Under the pieces are notes generated by a model, which worked only from the letters and a program-made list of their open reading frames with translations, did no database searches and had not been told where the DNA came from. A DNA stretch of 64,000 nucleotides from Arthrobacter sp. Soil782. Lineage in GTDB: Bacteria > Actinomycetota > Actinomycetes > Actinomycetales > Micrococcaceae. The DNA is taken from positions 62,001-126,000 of the forward strand of contig NZ_LMSO01000008.1 in NCBI RefSeq assembly GCF_001428435.1, written 5' to 3'. Below, in pieces: positions 34,918 to 43,608 of this stretch (positions within the stretch are counted from its first letter, which is position 1; each line of letters opens with the position of its first letter). Made by a program: the position numbers and the translations under genes.

Positions 34918-35994
34918 ATGTTTGAGTCCATTCAGGGCCTGCTCGATGAGCACGCCGAGCTGCAGGTCCGGCTGTCTGATCCGGCCGTCCACACAGACCA
35001 GTCCCTGGCGCGCAAGCTTGGCCGACGCTATGCCGAACTCAGCGGCATCGTGGAAGCGCACACACGGTGGCAGGCCCTGGAAGATGATCTTGAAGCCGCC
35101 CGTGAGATGGCCGAGGACCCTGAATTCGCTGCCGAGATCCCCGAGCTTGAGCAACAGTTGGCTGCCGCGCAGGAACGTCTGCGACGGCTGCTGATCCCGC
35201 GTGATCCCAACGACTCCCGCAACGTCATCATCGAGGTCAAGGGAGGCGAAGGAGGAGACGAAGCCGCGCTGTTTGCCGGCGATCTCCTCCGGATGTACAC
35301 CCGGTACGCCGAATCCCGCGGCTGGAAGACCGAGCTCATTTCCGCCAATGAATCCGATCTCGGCGGGTACAAGGATGTCCAGATGGCCATCAAGGGATCA
35401 TCGAATGACCCTGCCGAAGGCGTGTACGCGCGGTTGAAGTTCGAGGGCGGAGTTCACCGGGTGCAGCGCGTTCCGGTCACGGAGTCGCAGGGGCGGATTC
35501 ACACCTCGGCAGCCGGAGTACTGGTACTACCCGAGGTTGATGAGCCCGAAGAGGTGGAAATCAGTCAGAACGACCTCAAGATTGACGTCTACCGGTCGTC
35601 CGGGCCCGGCGGCCAGTCGGTGAACACCACGGACTCCGCCGTGCGCATCACCCACCTTCCCACCGGCATCGTCGTCGCCATGCAGAACGAGAAATCCCAG
35701 CTGCAGAACCGCGAGGCAGCCATGCGCGTGCTGCGCTCTCGCATCCTCGCTGCCAAGCAGGAAGAGATCGACGCGGCGAACTCTGACATCCGCAAGTCCC
35801 AGGTGCGCACTATGGACCGGTCAGAGCGGATCCGCACCTACAACTTCCCCGAAAACCGCATCGCTGATCACCGCACGGGCTACAAGGCGTACAACCTCGA
35901 CGCCGTCATGAATGGTGAGCTCGAACCGGTAGTACAGTCCGCCATCGAACTGGACGAACAGACCCGGCTCGACGCCATCGGCGACGACGCGTAG
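34918..35994 (+). CDS. prfA: Peptide chain release factor 1
   Basis: 358-aa class I release factor reading UAG and UAA. The GGQ motif that triggers peptide release is at residues 231-233 ([20 protein letters not shown]). A PxT-type anticodon-like region lies upstream of it ([14 protein letters not shown]), and an N-terminal helical domain is present. ATG 34918 gives the usual MFESIQGLL start; a GTG at 34909 is possible and has GATACT seven bases before it, close to a leaderless -10. Its modifier PrmC is encoded 15 bases downstream, so factor and methyltransferase are co-expressed. In Mycobacterium rpmE lies between rho and prfA; it is absent here. Confidence 0.96.
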   Translation: MFESIQGLLDEHAELQVRLSDPAVHTDQSLARKLGRRYAELSGIVEAHTRWQALEDDLEAAREMAEDPEFAAEIPELEQQLAAAQERLRRLLIPRDPNDSRNVIIEVKGGEGGDEAALFAGDLLRMYTRYAESRGWKTELISANESDLGGYKDVQMAIKGSSNDPAEGVYARLKFEGGVHRVQRVPVTESQGRIHTSAAGVLVLPEVDEPEEVEISQNDLKIDVYRSSGPGGQSVNTTDSAVRITHLPTGIVVAMQNEKSQLQNREAAMRVLRSRILAAKQEEIDAANSDIRKSQVRTMDRSERIRTYNFPENRIADHRTGYKAYNLDAVMNGELEPVVQSAIELDEQTRLDAIGDDA

Positions 35995-36009
35995 GAGGGT
36001 CGGCACAGC

Positions 36010-36858
36010 ATGGAGTCGCTAGCGGATGCCCTGCGCGAAGCTGCGTCCACGCTGGCCGAGGCGGGTGTGCCGAGTCCGAGGGTCGACGCGGAACTCCTCG
36101 CCGCGCACCTCATGGCTGAGAGTGTGGGTCGGGTGCGTGCTCTCGCCTTGATCGGGGCTGCGGTGCCGGAGGGGTACGGCGAACTCGTTGCCGAGCGGGC
36201 CCAGCGGGTGCCGCTTCAACACATCACGGGCATTGCGTACTTCCGCGGTCTGGAGGTTGCAGTGGGACCTGGCGTCTTCATACCACGCCCGGAGACGGAG
36301 GCGGTTGCCCAGCTTGCCATTGATGCGGCGCTGGGTATCTCCGGGGCACGCGTGGCGGACCTTGGAACCGGGTCCGGCGCCATAGCAGGCTCGATTGCGC
36401 AGGAGGTGCCCGACGCGGACGTTTATGCGGTTGAACTGAGCGACCTGGCGTTGGCATGGGCGGAGCGCAATTTGAAGCCGCACGGTGTCACCCTGGTCAA
36501 CGGCGACTATGCCACGGCGCTCAGCGAACTGAACGGAACGTTCGACGTCGTCGTATCTAATCCTCCCTACATCCCAACCGATGCGGTTCCTCGCGACCCC
36601 GAAGTTGCTGAACACGACCCGGAGATTGCACTGTACGGGGGGAGCGCCGACGGGCTGCGGCTACCCCTGGCCGCTGCAGTTGCCGCCGTGCGCCTCCTGA
36701 AGCCCGGCGGTTATTTCGTGATGGAACACGCCGAGGTGCAGGCAGAAGCACTGATGCGGATACTGGGCGCAGACCCGTCGTGGAAGACTGTCTGCACACA
36801 CCAGGACCTTGCTGAGCGGGATCGTGCAACATCGGCAATTCGAACCGATGTGCTGTAA
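36010..36858 (+). CDS. prmC: Release factor glutamine methyltransferase (PrmC/HemK)
   Basis: 282-aa SAM-dependent enzyme that methylates the Gln of the GGQ motif in release factors. N-terminal helical RF-binding domain (about 1-85), SAM-binding VADLGTGSGAIAGSIA and the catalytic NPPY motif (184-187, VVSNPPYIP), which binds the glutamine side chain. GGAGG lies upstream of ATG 36010. It follows prfA at 15 bases and precedes tsaC, an arrangement conserved in actinobacteria. Confidence 0.95.
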   Translation: MESLADALREAASTLAEAGVPSPRVDAELLAAHLMAESVGRVRALALIGAAVPEGYGELVAERAQRVPLQHITGIAYFRGLEVAVGPGVFIPRPETEAVAQLAIDAALGISGARVADLGTGSGAIAGSIAQEVPDADVYAVELSDLALAWAERNLKPHGVTLVNGDYATALSELNGTFDVVVSNPPYIPTDAVPRDPEVAEHDPEIALYGGSADGLRLPLAAAVAAVRLLKPGGYFVMEHAEVQAEALMRILGADPSWKTVCTHQDLAERDRATSAIRTDVL

Positions 36859-36875
36859 ATGAAAGGATGGCTGGC

Positions 36876-37694
36876 GTGAGTGCCACCTTCGATTGCTCCG
36901 ACTCCACCGAACGCAGTGAGGGAATTGCGCGTGCCCAACGTGCGCTTGCCGCAAAGCAGTGCGTGGTGATTCCCACCGACACCGTGTACGGCATTGCCGC
37001 GGATGCCTTCATACCGCAAGCCGTTGCCACGCTGCTCGCATCCAAGGGCCGCGGCCGCAGCATGCCGCCGCCGGTTCTCATTCCACGCCTCCAGACAATG
37101 GACGGGCTGGCAACCGACATCAGCCTTGAAGCCCGCAGGCTCGCCGAGGAGTTCTGGCCGGGCGGCCTCACCCTCATCTGTCATGCCCAGCCTTCGCTCA
37201 CCTGGGACCTCGGCGACACGTTCGGCACTGTGGCCCTTCGCATGCCGAACGACCGCGTTGCGTTGGACCTCCTGATCCTGACGGGTCCGCTCGCCGTCTC
37301 CTCGGCGAACCGCACCGGGCAGCCGGCGGCTGCTACCGCGGCTGATGCCTATGCCCAGCTGGGAGACGCGGTGGAGGTCTACCTTGAAGACGGTGCACGC
37401 TCAGCCGACGCCGGTGCGTCCACCATCGTCGATACCACCGGAGATCTGCCCGTTGTGGTTCGCGAGGGCGTGATTTCGTTCGAAGAGCTGCGCGCTGTGG
37501 TTCCCGGGGTCGTACGTGGAATCGCCGATGACGACGCCGGTGCAGAGGACGGGAGCGCGGAAGAAGAACGGGGCACGAAACAAGAAGAGGGCCCGGAAGA
37601 AGCGGCGGGTTCGCCGGACGCGACGCCCGCGGGGAGCCAGCCCCCTAGCGAGGACCGCGTCGACGAGCCCCGGCCTCCTCAAGGATCGAACTGA
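36876..37694 (+). CDS. tsaC: Threonylcarbamoyl-AMP synthase (TsaC/Sua5) with an acidic C-terminal tail
   Basis: 272-aa YrdC-fold enzyme forming threonylcarbamoyl-AMP from Thr, bicarbonate and ATP for tRNA t6A37. Motifs: VVIPTDTVYGIAADAF, KGRGRSMPPPVLI (KxR...SxN-type substrate loop) and VSSANRTGQPAAATAADA. Start GTG 36876 is favoured because GAAAGGA ends nine bases upstream; ATG 36867 would leave no spacing. After the catalytic core (about residue 205) comes a 65-residue tail rich in Glu, Asp, Pro and Gly with no similarity I recognise. The last 50 bases overlap the 3' end of the opposite-strand epimerase gene. Confidence 0.92.
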   Translation: MSATFDCSDSTERSEGIARAQRALAAKQCVVIPTDTVYGIAADAFIPQAVATLLASKGRGRSMPPPVLIPRLQTMDGLATDISLEARRLAEEFWPGGLTLICHAQPSLTWDLGDTFGTVALRMPNDRVALDLLILTGPLAVSSANRTGQPAAATAADAYAQLGDAVEVYLEDGARSADAGASTIVDTTGDLPVVVREGVISFEELRAVVPGVVRGIADDDAGAEDGSAEEERGTKQEEGPEEAAGSPDATPAGSQPPSEDRVDEPRPPQGSN

Positions 37695-38589
37695 CGCGGA
37701 CAGGAAGGGCGATGCCCTGCCCGGCAACCCAGCCGGCAACCTGATCCTGGCCGAACCACATCAGCTCGACCCGCCGGATCGACCCGTGTAGACGTTCCTT
37801 CAGAAGTGCGGAGACCCCGTATCCCGTGCGCAGGATGAGCCGGCAGAGAAATGCAGGAAGAACCAGGGGAGTGCCGCCGGTGGCCTCGAGCACCGACCGC
37901 ACGGTCATCCCTTCCCAGGGCTGCAGGACAATGCGCGGCACCTCACCCTCATGCAGGCCGACCGTCCGGATCAGTTCAGCGAGGGCATCGACCGAGGAGA
38001 CCGGGCTGGGTGCGGTGCCGGGTGAGGCGACGGATGCGAGCGGTGAGGCAGCGAGCCGGGCCAGTGCCGTCGTCGTCGGCCGTTCAAGGCCCTGAACGGA
38101 GGTGGCGCGCACCGAGACAATCTCAAGCGTGGTGAAGGGGCCGAGTCCAAGTGCCTGCTCCCCAAGCGCCTTGCTTCGAGAATAGGGGGAAAAGGGTGCA
38201 GTGTCCGGCGATTCGTCGAGGACCGGACGGTGCCCCTGCACGGCCGCGCTGCTGACGTGCACCAGCCGATGAACCCCCGCCGCGGCGCACGCGCGTGCAA
38301 GCAGCACAGGGAGCAGAGCGTTGGCGCCGGTCAGCTCCGGTGAGCCGGGACTGCGCGGTGCGGCGGCGCCTGCCGCATTGATCACCACGGTGCAACCGGT
38401 GAGTTCAGCCGCCAGGCGGTCCACGATGGCGGCCTGCCGGTCAGCCTCTGCGAGTACCTGTGCCGGTGTGTCTGCTGACGAGGTAACGCGCGGTGCCCGG
38501 ACAGGCCGTGCTTCCTCGCCCGCGTCGGTAAGGGCCCTCAGGACTGCGCTCCCGACGAAGCCGCTGCCTCCGACAACGGACCAGATCAT
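37645..38589 (-). CDS. NAD-dependent epimerase/dehydratase family protein
   Basis: 314-aa extended short-chain dehydrogenase. The NAD-binding glycine motif GGSGFVGSAV is at the N-terminus. NAAGAAAPRS and the Ser of LVHVSSAAVQGH precede a YSRSK active-site Tyr/Lys pair. It probably acts on a nucleotide-sugar for the adjacent glycan genes; epimerase, reductase and dehydratase are all possible. The start ATG overlaps the stop of the upstream GT2 gene by four bases (38586-38589), so it is last in a three-gene minus-strand operon. Its 3' end runs 50 bases antisense into tsaC. Confidence 0.82.
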   Translation of the reverse strand: MIWSVVGGSGFVGSAVLRALTDAGEEARPVRAPRVTSSADTPAQVLAEADRQAAIVDRLAAELTGCTVVINAAGAAAPRSPGSPELTGANALLPVLLARACAAAGVHRLVHVSSAAVQGHRPVLDESPDTAPFSPYSRSKALGEQALGLGPFTTLEIVSVRATSVQGLERPTTTALARLAASPLASVASPGTAPSPVSSVDALAELIRTVGLHEGEVPRIVLQPWEGMTVRSVLEATGGTPLVLPAFLCRLILRTGYGVSALLKERLHGSIRRVELMWFGQDQVAGWVAGQGIALPVRVSSILEEAGARRRGPR

Positions 38590-39551
38590 GAGGCAGCGCC
38601 CGTTGCCCGGGGAGTCAGCGCCGGCATCGGCAGCCAGTCAGGATCCCTCAGAACGAAGCGCGACTCGCGCCACCCGTGCCACACGGAACCGATACCAGAG
38701 AGGGTGTGCTCGACAGCGATCAGCCGTACCAGTTCCTTCGCTGCGGTGAGGGCCGTCCCAAGTGCGAATCCGACGCGGTTGAACTTTCCGTATTCCATTA
38801 GATACCTCGCGAGATGCCCACGGTTACGCATTCCGCAGTAGCGTCCCAGGTTGCTCGAATCGTTCAGGTGGCGCAGGCCGAGGTCGATCTGCTTCTGCGG
38901 GCGGGCCTTCCGCAGCACGAATTCGTCAATGTAGACAACTGGCTCCCGCTGGGAGATGAGCCAACCGTATGTGGTGTCATCGCCGTTGATGAAGAACCGC
39001 GGGTCAGGCAGTCCCACCTCGCGGACAACGTCCGCATGCAGGAGAACACCCTCGAAGCACGCCACATTGGTCCGGAAAACCGGAGAATGTGCAAAAACGT
39101 TGCCGGGAACCGGGAAATGCACGCCGAGGAATGCGTTGAAGCGGTGCTGCCAGAAGAAAGGTTCACCGGTGTGGTCCAGACGCCGGCCATGCAAACACCG
39201 GTACTGCTGCAGCCACGGGCCGAAGGCTGCCAGCGCGCCCGGGAGGACTTCGACGTCGTCGTCCATCAGCCACAGCCAGGTAGCGCCGTCGGCCAGCGCG
39301 CGCTCAACACCGGCGGAAAAGCCGCCGGACCCGCCGGCATTGTCCGTCAACCGGTGTACGGTCAGCGGCACCGGAAACGAGGCCGCCGCCGCTTCCAGCA
39401 CTTCTCCGGTGGAGTCGGTGCTGGCGTTATCAACGACGACGACGGCGGCAGGCGCCGGTGCGAGCCGCCCCAGCGAATCCAGCAGTCGGCTCAGATAATC
39501 GGCGCGGTTGAAGGTGGTCACCACCACGGTGACGGACGGCTGGGCAGTCAT
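38586..39551 (-). CDS. GT2-family glycosyltransferase (GlfT1-like)
   Basis: 321-aa inverting GT-A transferase. It has the nucleotide-binding start VVVTTFNRADYLSRLLDSL, VVVDNASTDSTGEVL, an NAGGSGGFSAGV loop, and the metal-binding DxD-type motif LWLMDDDVEV (about residues 93-102). The combination NAGGSGG plus MDDD, followed by a Trp-rich acceptor region, resembles actinobacterial galactofuranosyl/rhamnosyl transferases such as GlfT1; donor and acceptor remain inferred. ATG 39551 is used; the codon before it is a TTG. It is membrane-associated at most; no TM segment is clear. It overlaps the epimerase gene downstream and follows the second GT2 gene by three bases. Confidence 0.85.
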   Translation of the reverse strand: MTAQPSVTVVVTTFNRADYLSRLLDSLGRLAPAPAAVVVVDNASTDSTGEVLEAAAASFPVPLTVHRLTDNAGGSGGFSAGVERALADGATWLWLMDDDVEVLPGALAAFGPWLQQYRCLHGRRLDHTGEPFFWQHRFNAFLGVHFPVPGNVFAHSPVFRTNVACFEGVLLHADVVREVGLPDPRFFINGDDTTYGWLISQREPVVYIDEFVLRKARPQKQIDLGLRHLNDSSNLGRYCGMRNRGHLARYLMEYGKFNRVGFALGTALTAAKELVRLIAVEHTLSGIGSVWHGWRESRFVLRDPDWLPMPALTPRATGAAS

Positions 39552-39554
39552 CAA

Positions 39555-40454
39555 TCAGAACCCGAAGTCCGAAGGAGGGCCGAAGCTTCGCCCACGCATT
39601 CCTGCAGCGTAGGCGCGGGCCCAGGAAGCGAGTCCGCGGATGTCACCGCGGCGGACGTAGTGCACCGGGTAGCCCACCACGTCCGCGACGAAGGAACGCA
39701 CACGGATGTACCGCCGCGTGAGATGCCCGCGGTTCCGGAAGAAGTAGAAGCGCTTGAAGGGTGTTTCCGGAACCAGCACATGGAGCCGGTCGCCGATCAC
39801 GTGCTGCACTTCAGCCCATCCCGGCGGGTGGCTGAGCGCGACGGTTGTGACCGTACCGAAGGGGATGCCGGCGCGGCGGAGCCTAAGCATGAAGTCAGTT
39901 TCATCGCCACGGATGAACAGGCGTAGATCCGGCAACCCGACCCGGAAAAAGACGTCGCTGCGGATCAGCGCGCCGTTGAAGAACTGCGCAATGTCCGGGA
40001 TGAAGCCAAGGTTCTCCACCTGATCCCGATCGTGGGTGGTGCGCCCCTGGACGCGAAAGGGGAAGGAGAGCCGGGTGGAATCGGTCGGTGCGACGATCAG
40101 GGGTACAACGACGTCCAGTTTCCTCGAGCGGGCGGCTTCCAGCAGGCTGCGCAGCACTGTGGTGTCCTCAGGATGGGCGTCGTCGTCCATGATCCAGATC
40201 CACTCGGCGCCGCTCGCCATTGCGGAAAGAATGGCGAGGGAGAAACCGCCGGCGCCGCCCAGATTGGTTGCGGACCGGATGTAGTTCACGGGAGCGCTGG
40301 ATTGTTCAGCCAGGGCAGAGACGTCCTGTGTGCCCGAGTCAACCAGTGCCACAGATGCGATCGGGTGATCTTGCCGTGCTAGAGCTTCGAGGAGTGTCTG
40401 TACGTCATCCGGTCTGTCGAAAGTCACTGCCGCTACAGCCACGGTTTCCTGCAA
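39555..40454 (-). CDS. GT2-family glycosyltransferase, first gene of the minus-strand glycan operon
   Basis: 299-aa GT-A transferase related to its neighbour: VAAVTFDRPDDVQTLLEAL, NLGGAGGFSLAI, WIWIMDDDAHPED (metal site, about residues 85-97) and FIRGDETDFMLRL. The sugar is not identifiable. TTG 40454 is preferred (product MQETVAVAAVTF) because AAAGGA lies six bases upstream; another TTG at 40481 would add nine residues. It is divergently transcribed from the polysaccharide dehydratase gene across a gap of about 180 bp, so both sides of the glycan cluster likely share a control region. Confidence 0.83.
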   Translation of the reverse strand: MQETVAVAAVTFDRPDDVQTLLEALARQDHPIASVALVDSGTQDVSALAEQSSAPVNYIRSATNLGGAGGFSLAILSAMASGAEWIWIMDDDAHPEDTTVLRSLLEAARSRKLDVVVPLIVAPTDSTRLSFPFRVQGRTTHDRDQVENLGFIPDIAQFFNGALIRSDVFFRVGLPDLRLFIRGDETDFMLRLRRAGIPFGTVTTVALSHPPGWAEVQHVIGDRLHVLVPETPFKRFYFFRNRGHLTRRYIRVRSFVADVVGYPVHYVRRGDIRGLASWARAYAAGMRGRSFGPPSDFGF

Positions 40455-40631
40455 AACGGTCCTTTCGGCTAGCCTCCGCAACGCTCAGCTCGCGGTGATC
40501 GGTCACAGGGAGCACGCATCAGTCGGGCTAGTATTCTCGGGTAGGGAAAGTCTATTACACGGCCCGGACGGCTTTTTCGCGCCGGATCGAAGGGGGCGTG
40601 ATGCTACGCCAACCGCCCATCCAAAGGAATC

Positions 40632-42494
40632 ATGACACAGACGGATAACCAGAATTCCGCGGCTCGCGTGAATCGGGACGACTCCGCCGGCAGGACGGAC
40701 AAGCCGGCCCTGTGGTTGTGGTCCCAGTACGCCTTTGATTCGTTCGCGTGGATTGTTGCTGTCTTCCTGGCCGTGATCCTTCGCCTGGAGCTGCTGGTCA
40801 CCCAGATCAATGTGCCGGGTGCAGTCGTCTTCTGCGCCGTTGCCGTGATTTCCCAGTTGGTTGTCGGCATGAGCTTCGCCCTCTACCGGGGACGCTATGC
40901 GTTCGGCAGTTTCCATGAAGCGCGCCTGCTGGTGATCGTGACGGTAATTGTTTCTGTGATCCTGCTGCTGGTGAGTATCGCTTTCATCAGCGTCATCCAG
41001 ATCCCACGCAGCGTGGCCATTATCGCTTTCCCTTTTGCCTGTATCTTCATGGCGTCAACCCGCTATCTCAAGCGCATGTATGTAGAGAGCAAGGCCAAAC
41101 CCGGCGACGACGCGCAGCGGACCCTGATCTATGGCGCAGGCTTCCTCGGCAAATCATTGGTGACCCGGATGATGCAGGATCGGGAGTCCCCCTACTTTCC
41201 TGTGGGTCTGATTGATGATGATCCAGCCAAGAAACACTTGCGGCTCGCCACCGTTCCGGTACTTGGTCGCCTTGAAGATCTGCCCGAGATGGCGCGGCGC
41301 ACCCGTGCGACCGCCCTCGTCATTGCGTTTTCCGATGTTGAAGCTGCGCAGGTGAGGCGCGTTTCGGACCTCGTCGCCGGGCTCAATATGCGCGTACTCG
41401 TGCTGCCGCCGCTGCGCGAGATGCTCGCCGGAGACGGAGATAAGGGACTCACCGATTTCCGCGAAGTGGCGGTGGAGGATTTGATCGGCCGGCGTCCGGT
41501 GGATATCCGCGCTGACGAGGTGGCGGGCTACATCGCCGGCAGGCGGGTTCTGGTGACCGGTGCGGGCGGTTCCATCGGCTCCGAGCTGTGCCGCCAGATC
41601 GCAGAGTTCGGGCCGGCGGAACTCATCATGCTTGATCGTGACGAAACGGGACTGCAGACCACCCAGATCTCCCTGACAGGGAGGGGACTGCTGACGGGCA
41701 GGGACACCGTTCTTGCCGACATCCGGGAAGCAGACACGCTGCGCGCGATCTTCGTGGACCGCAAACCTGAGGTGGTTTTCCACGCGGCGGCGCTCAAGCA
41801 TGTTTCCCTGCTTGAGCAGTACCCGGAAGAAGCGTGGAAGACCAACGTTCTTGGCACGCTCAACGTGCTGCGGGCAGCCGAAGCGGCCGGTGTCAGCAAC
41901 TTCGTAAACATCTCCACGGACAAGGCTGCCAATCCCACCAGCGTTCTCGGCCACTCGAAGCGCGTCGCTGAGAAATTGACGGCCTGGACAGCCGGTGCGG
42001 CGGGCGCAAGGTACGTGTCCGTCCGCTTCGGCAACGTTATTGGTAGCCGCGGATCGATGCTGCCGCTCTTCACTGAGCAGATCAGGGTGGGCGGACCGAT
42101 CACCGTCACAGACCCGGAAGTGACCCGCTTCTTCATGACCATCCCGGAAGCCTGCCAGCTCGTCATTCAGGCGGGAGCAATCGGCAGCGGAGGGGAAGTC
42201 CTGATCCTCGACATGGGGGAGCCGGTGAAAATTCTGGATGTGGCCCAGCGGATGATCGCAATGTCCGGGAAAGACATCGAAATAGTCTTCACCGGCCTGC
42301 GCAAAGGCGAGAAACTGCACGAAGACCTTGTGGGAATAGACGAGGACGACGCCCGCCCCCTCCACCCCAAGATTTCGCACACCCGGGTAGCGGCCCTTGA
42401 TCCGGGCATGCTCGACCTGCGTGACTGGAAGGTCAAGGGCGGCATCGAAACCTATTCGGAGGGCATGCAACCCCCCGCTGAAAAAGGCGCCTGA
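40632..42494 (+). CDS. Polysaccharide biosynthesis nucleotide-sugar dehydratase (CapD/FlaA1/PglF-like)
   Basis: 620-aa membrane protein. Four N-terminal TM segments (about residues 28-140) are followed by a CoA-binding-like Rossmann domain (RTLIYGAGFLGKSLV) and a C-terminal SDR dehydratase domain from about residue 305 (VTGAGGSIGSELCRQI, VFHAAALKHVSL, ISTDKAANPTSVLGHSKRVAEK). Family members are UDP-GlcNAc 4,6-dehydratases. The catalytic Tyr of YxxxK is Leu here (LGHSK); long-form dehydratases of this family typically have Met there. ATG follows AAAGGA by five bases. It ends two bases before the WecA-like gene, suggesting a path: activated sugar, then lipid-linked transfer. Confidence 0.88.
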   Translation: MTQTDNQNSAARVNRDDSAGRTDKPALWLWSQYAFDSFAWIVAVFLAVILRLELLVTQINVPGAVVFCAVAVISQLVVGMSFALYRGRYAFGSFHEARLLVIVTVIVSVILLLVSIAFISVIQIPRSVAIIAFPFACIFMASTRYLKRMYVESKAKPGDDAQRTLIYGAGFLGKSLVTRMMQDRESPYFPVGLIDDDPAKKHLRLATVPVLGRLEDLPEMARRTRATALVIAFSDVEAAQVRRVSDLVAGLNMRVLVLPPLREMLAGDGDKGLTDFREVAVEDLIGRRPVDIRADEVAGYIAGRRVLVTGAGGSIGSELCRQIAEFGPAELIMLDRDETGLQTTQISLTGRGLLTGRDTVLADIREADTLRAIFVDRKPEVVFHAAALKHVSLLEQYPEEAWKTNVLGTLNVLRAAEAAGVSNFVNISTDKAANPTSVLGHSKRVAEKLTAWTAGAAGARYVSVRFGNVIGSRGSMLPLFTEQIRVGGPITVTDPEVTRFFMTIPEACQLVIQAGAIGSGGEVLILDMGEPVKILDVAQRMIAMSGKDIEIVFTGLRKGEKLHEDLVGIDEDDARPLHPKISHTRVAALDPGMLDLRDWKVKGGIETYSEGMQPPAEKGA

Positions 42495-42496
42495 TC

Positions 42497-43504
42497 ATGC
42501 TGCTCTGGGTTGTTGTCGGTTCGTCGCTGCTGCTCAGTCTGGTTCTGCCCTGGGGACTGAAACCGATCCTGCAGAAGCTGGGCGTGCTCGACATCCCCAA
42601 TGAACGGTCCTCCCACAACTCGGTGGTTATTCGGGGAGTCGGCATTACCGTCGCGGTGGGTATCGCCGTCGGGCTTGTTCTGTCCCTGCTGACGGGTCTG
42701 GTCCCGGTTGACCGTTCAGTGGTGCTCATCGTCCTGGCCATGCTGTCGGCGGCGGCCGTCCTCGGCTGGATCGAAGACTATCGGGGTCTGTCGATCCGGC
42801 TCCGTGCGCTGATCCAGTTGACGATCGGAGCAGTCGGAACCACTGCTCTTGCATGGACGATCGGGCAATCCTACTGGTGGGTGCCGATTGGCGCGCTTGC
42901 AGTGGCCGCCTACGTGAATGCCGCCAATTTCATGGACGGCATCAACGGTATCTCCGGCCTCCATGGCGTCCTGGTGGGCGTGTTCTACTCGGTAGCCGGC
43001 ATGCTCGTGGGCCAGTTCTGGCTTACAGTTGCTGGACTTGTGGTTGCTGCAGCTTTCGCTGGATTCCTGCCCTGGAACCTTGGGCGGGGTTTTGTTTTCC
43101 TCGGCGACGTCGGCAGTTATCTGCTGGGCGCGTCCATCGCCGGCATGGCGGTCGCCGGCTTGCTGGCGGGCGTTTACCTCGAGTACCTGCTGTCTCCTGT
43201 GCTGATCTATCTGGCCGACACCTTCATCACCTTCCTTCGGCGAGTGAGAGCGGGGGATCGCTGGTACGCCTCGCATCGCGAGCATGTCTACCAGCGTTTG
43301 ACCGACGTCGGACTAACCCACGTGCAGTCAGCGCTTGTGGTCACCGCGTGCTCTGCACTGGTCGGTGCGGCCGGATTTGTCCTCGCTACGGCACCGGCAC
43401 CACTGGCGATTGCCTGCTCAGTGTTTGCGGCCGCCGTCGTCGCGCTGTACGTCTACTTGCCGAGACTTCTTTCGCGACGACGGTTGATTCCGGCTGACGG
43501 TTGA
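42497..43504 (+). CDS. WecA/MraY-family polyprenyl-phosphate sugar-1-phosphate transferase
   Basis: 335-aa polytopic enzyme (about 10-11 TM) of GT family 4/PNPT, which transfers GlcNAc-1-P (or a similar sugar phosphate) from UDP to decaprenyl phosphate on the inner membrane face. Signatures: LDIPNERSSHNSVVIRGVG, the Asp-rich NAANFMDGINGISGLHG, and GDVGSYLLGASIAG. The late cytosolic loop RRVRAGDRWYASHREHVYQR is typical of Wec-type enzymes. In mycobacteria this position between tsaC and atpI holds rfe/wecA, which starts arabinogalactan linker synthesis. It follows the dehydratase by two bases. Confidence 0.9.
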   Translation: MLLWVVVGSSLLLSLVLPWGLKPILQKLGVLDIPNERSSHNSVVIRGVGITVAVGIAVGLVLSLLTGLVPVDRSVVLIVLAMLSAAAVLGWIEDYRGLSIRLRALIQLTIGAVGTTALAWTIGQSYWWVPIGALAVAAYVNAANFMDGINGISGLHGVLVGVFYSVAGMLVGQFWLTVAGLVVAAAFAGFLPWNLGRGFVFLGDVGSYLLGASIAGMAVAGLLAGVYLEYLLSPVLIYLADTFITFLRRVRAGDRWYASHREHVYQRLTDVGLTHVQSALVVTACSALVGAAGFVLATAPAPLAIACSVFAAAVVALYVYLPRLLSRRRLIPADG

Positions 43505-43542
43505 GTAAGGCAACTTAAAGCGAGACCAATTTCTATCTGCTG

Positions 43543-43548
43543 TAGAAT
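43543..43548 (+). promoter_or_regulatory. Possible -10 element of the atp operon promoter
   Basis: TAGAAT in the 104-bp gap before the AtpI-like gene, 60 bases ahead of its ATG. No convincing -35 about 17 bases upstream. It would give the ATP synthase genes their own promoter independent of the glycan gene in front. Confidence 0.45.
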
Positions 43549-43608
43549 TTCAAGGACCGGTCGGGCGGAGACGCCGGCCCAACCCAGCCCCTCGATGGAC
43601 GGAACCCC

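Noticed and set aside
41154-42470. 438-codon minus-strand open frame opposite the CapD-like gene
   Set aside because: Antisense shadow; no motif and no start signal.
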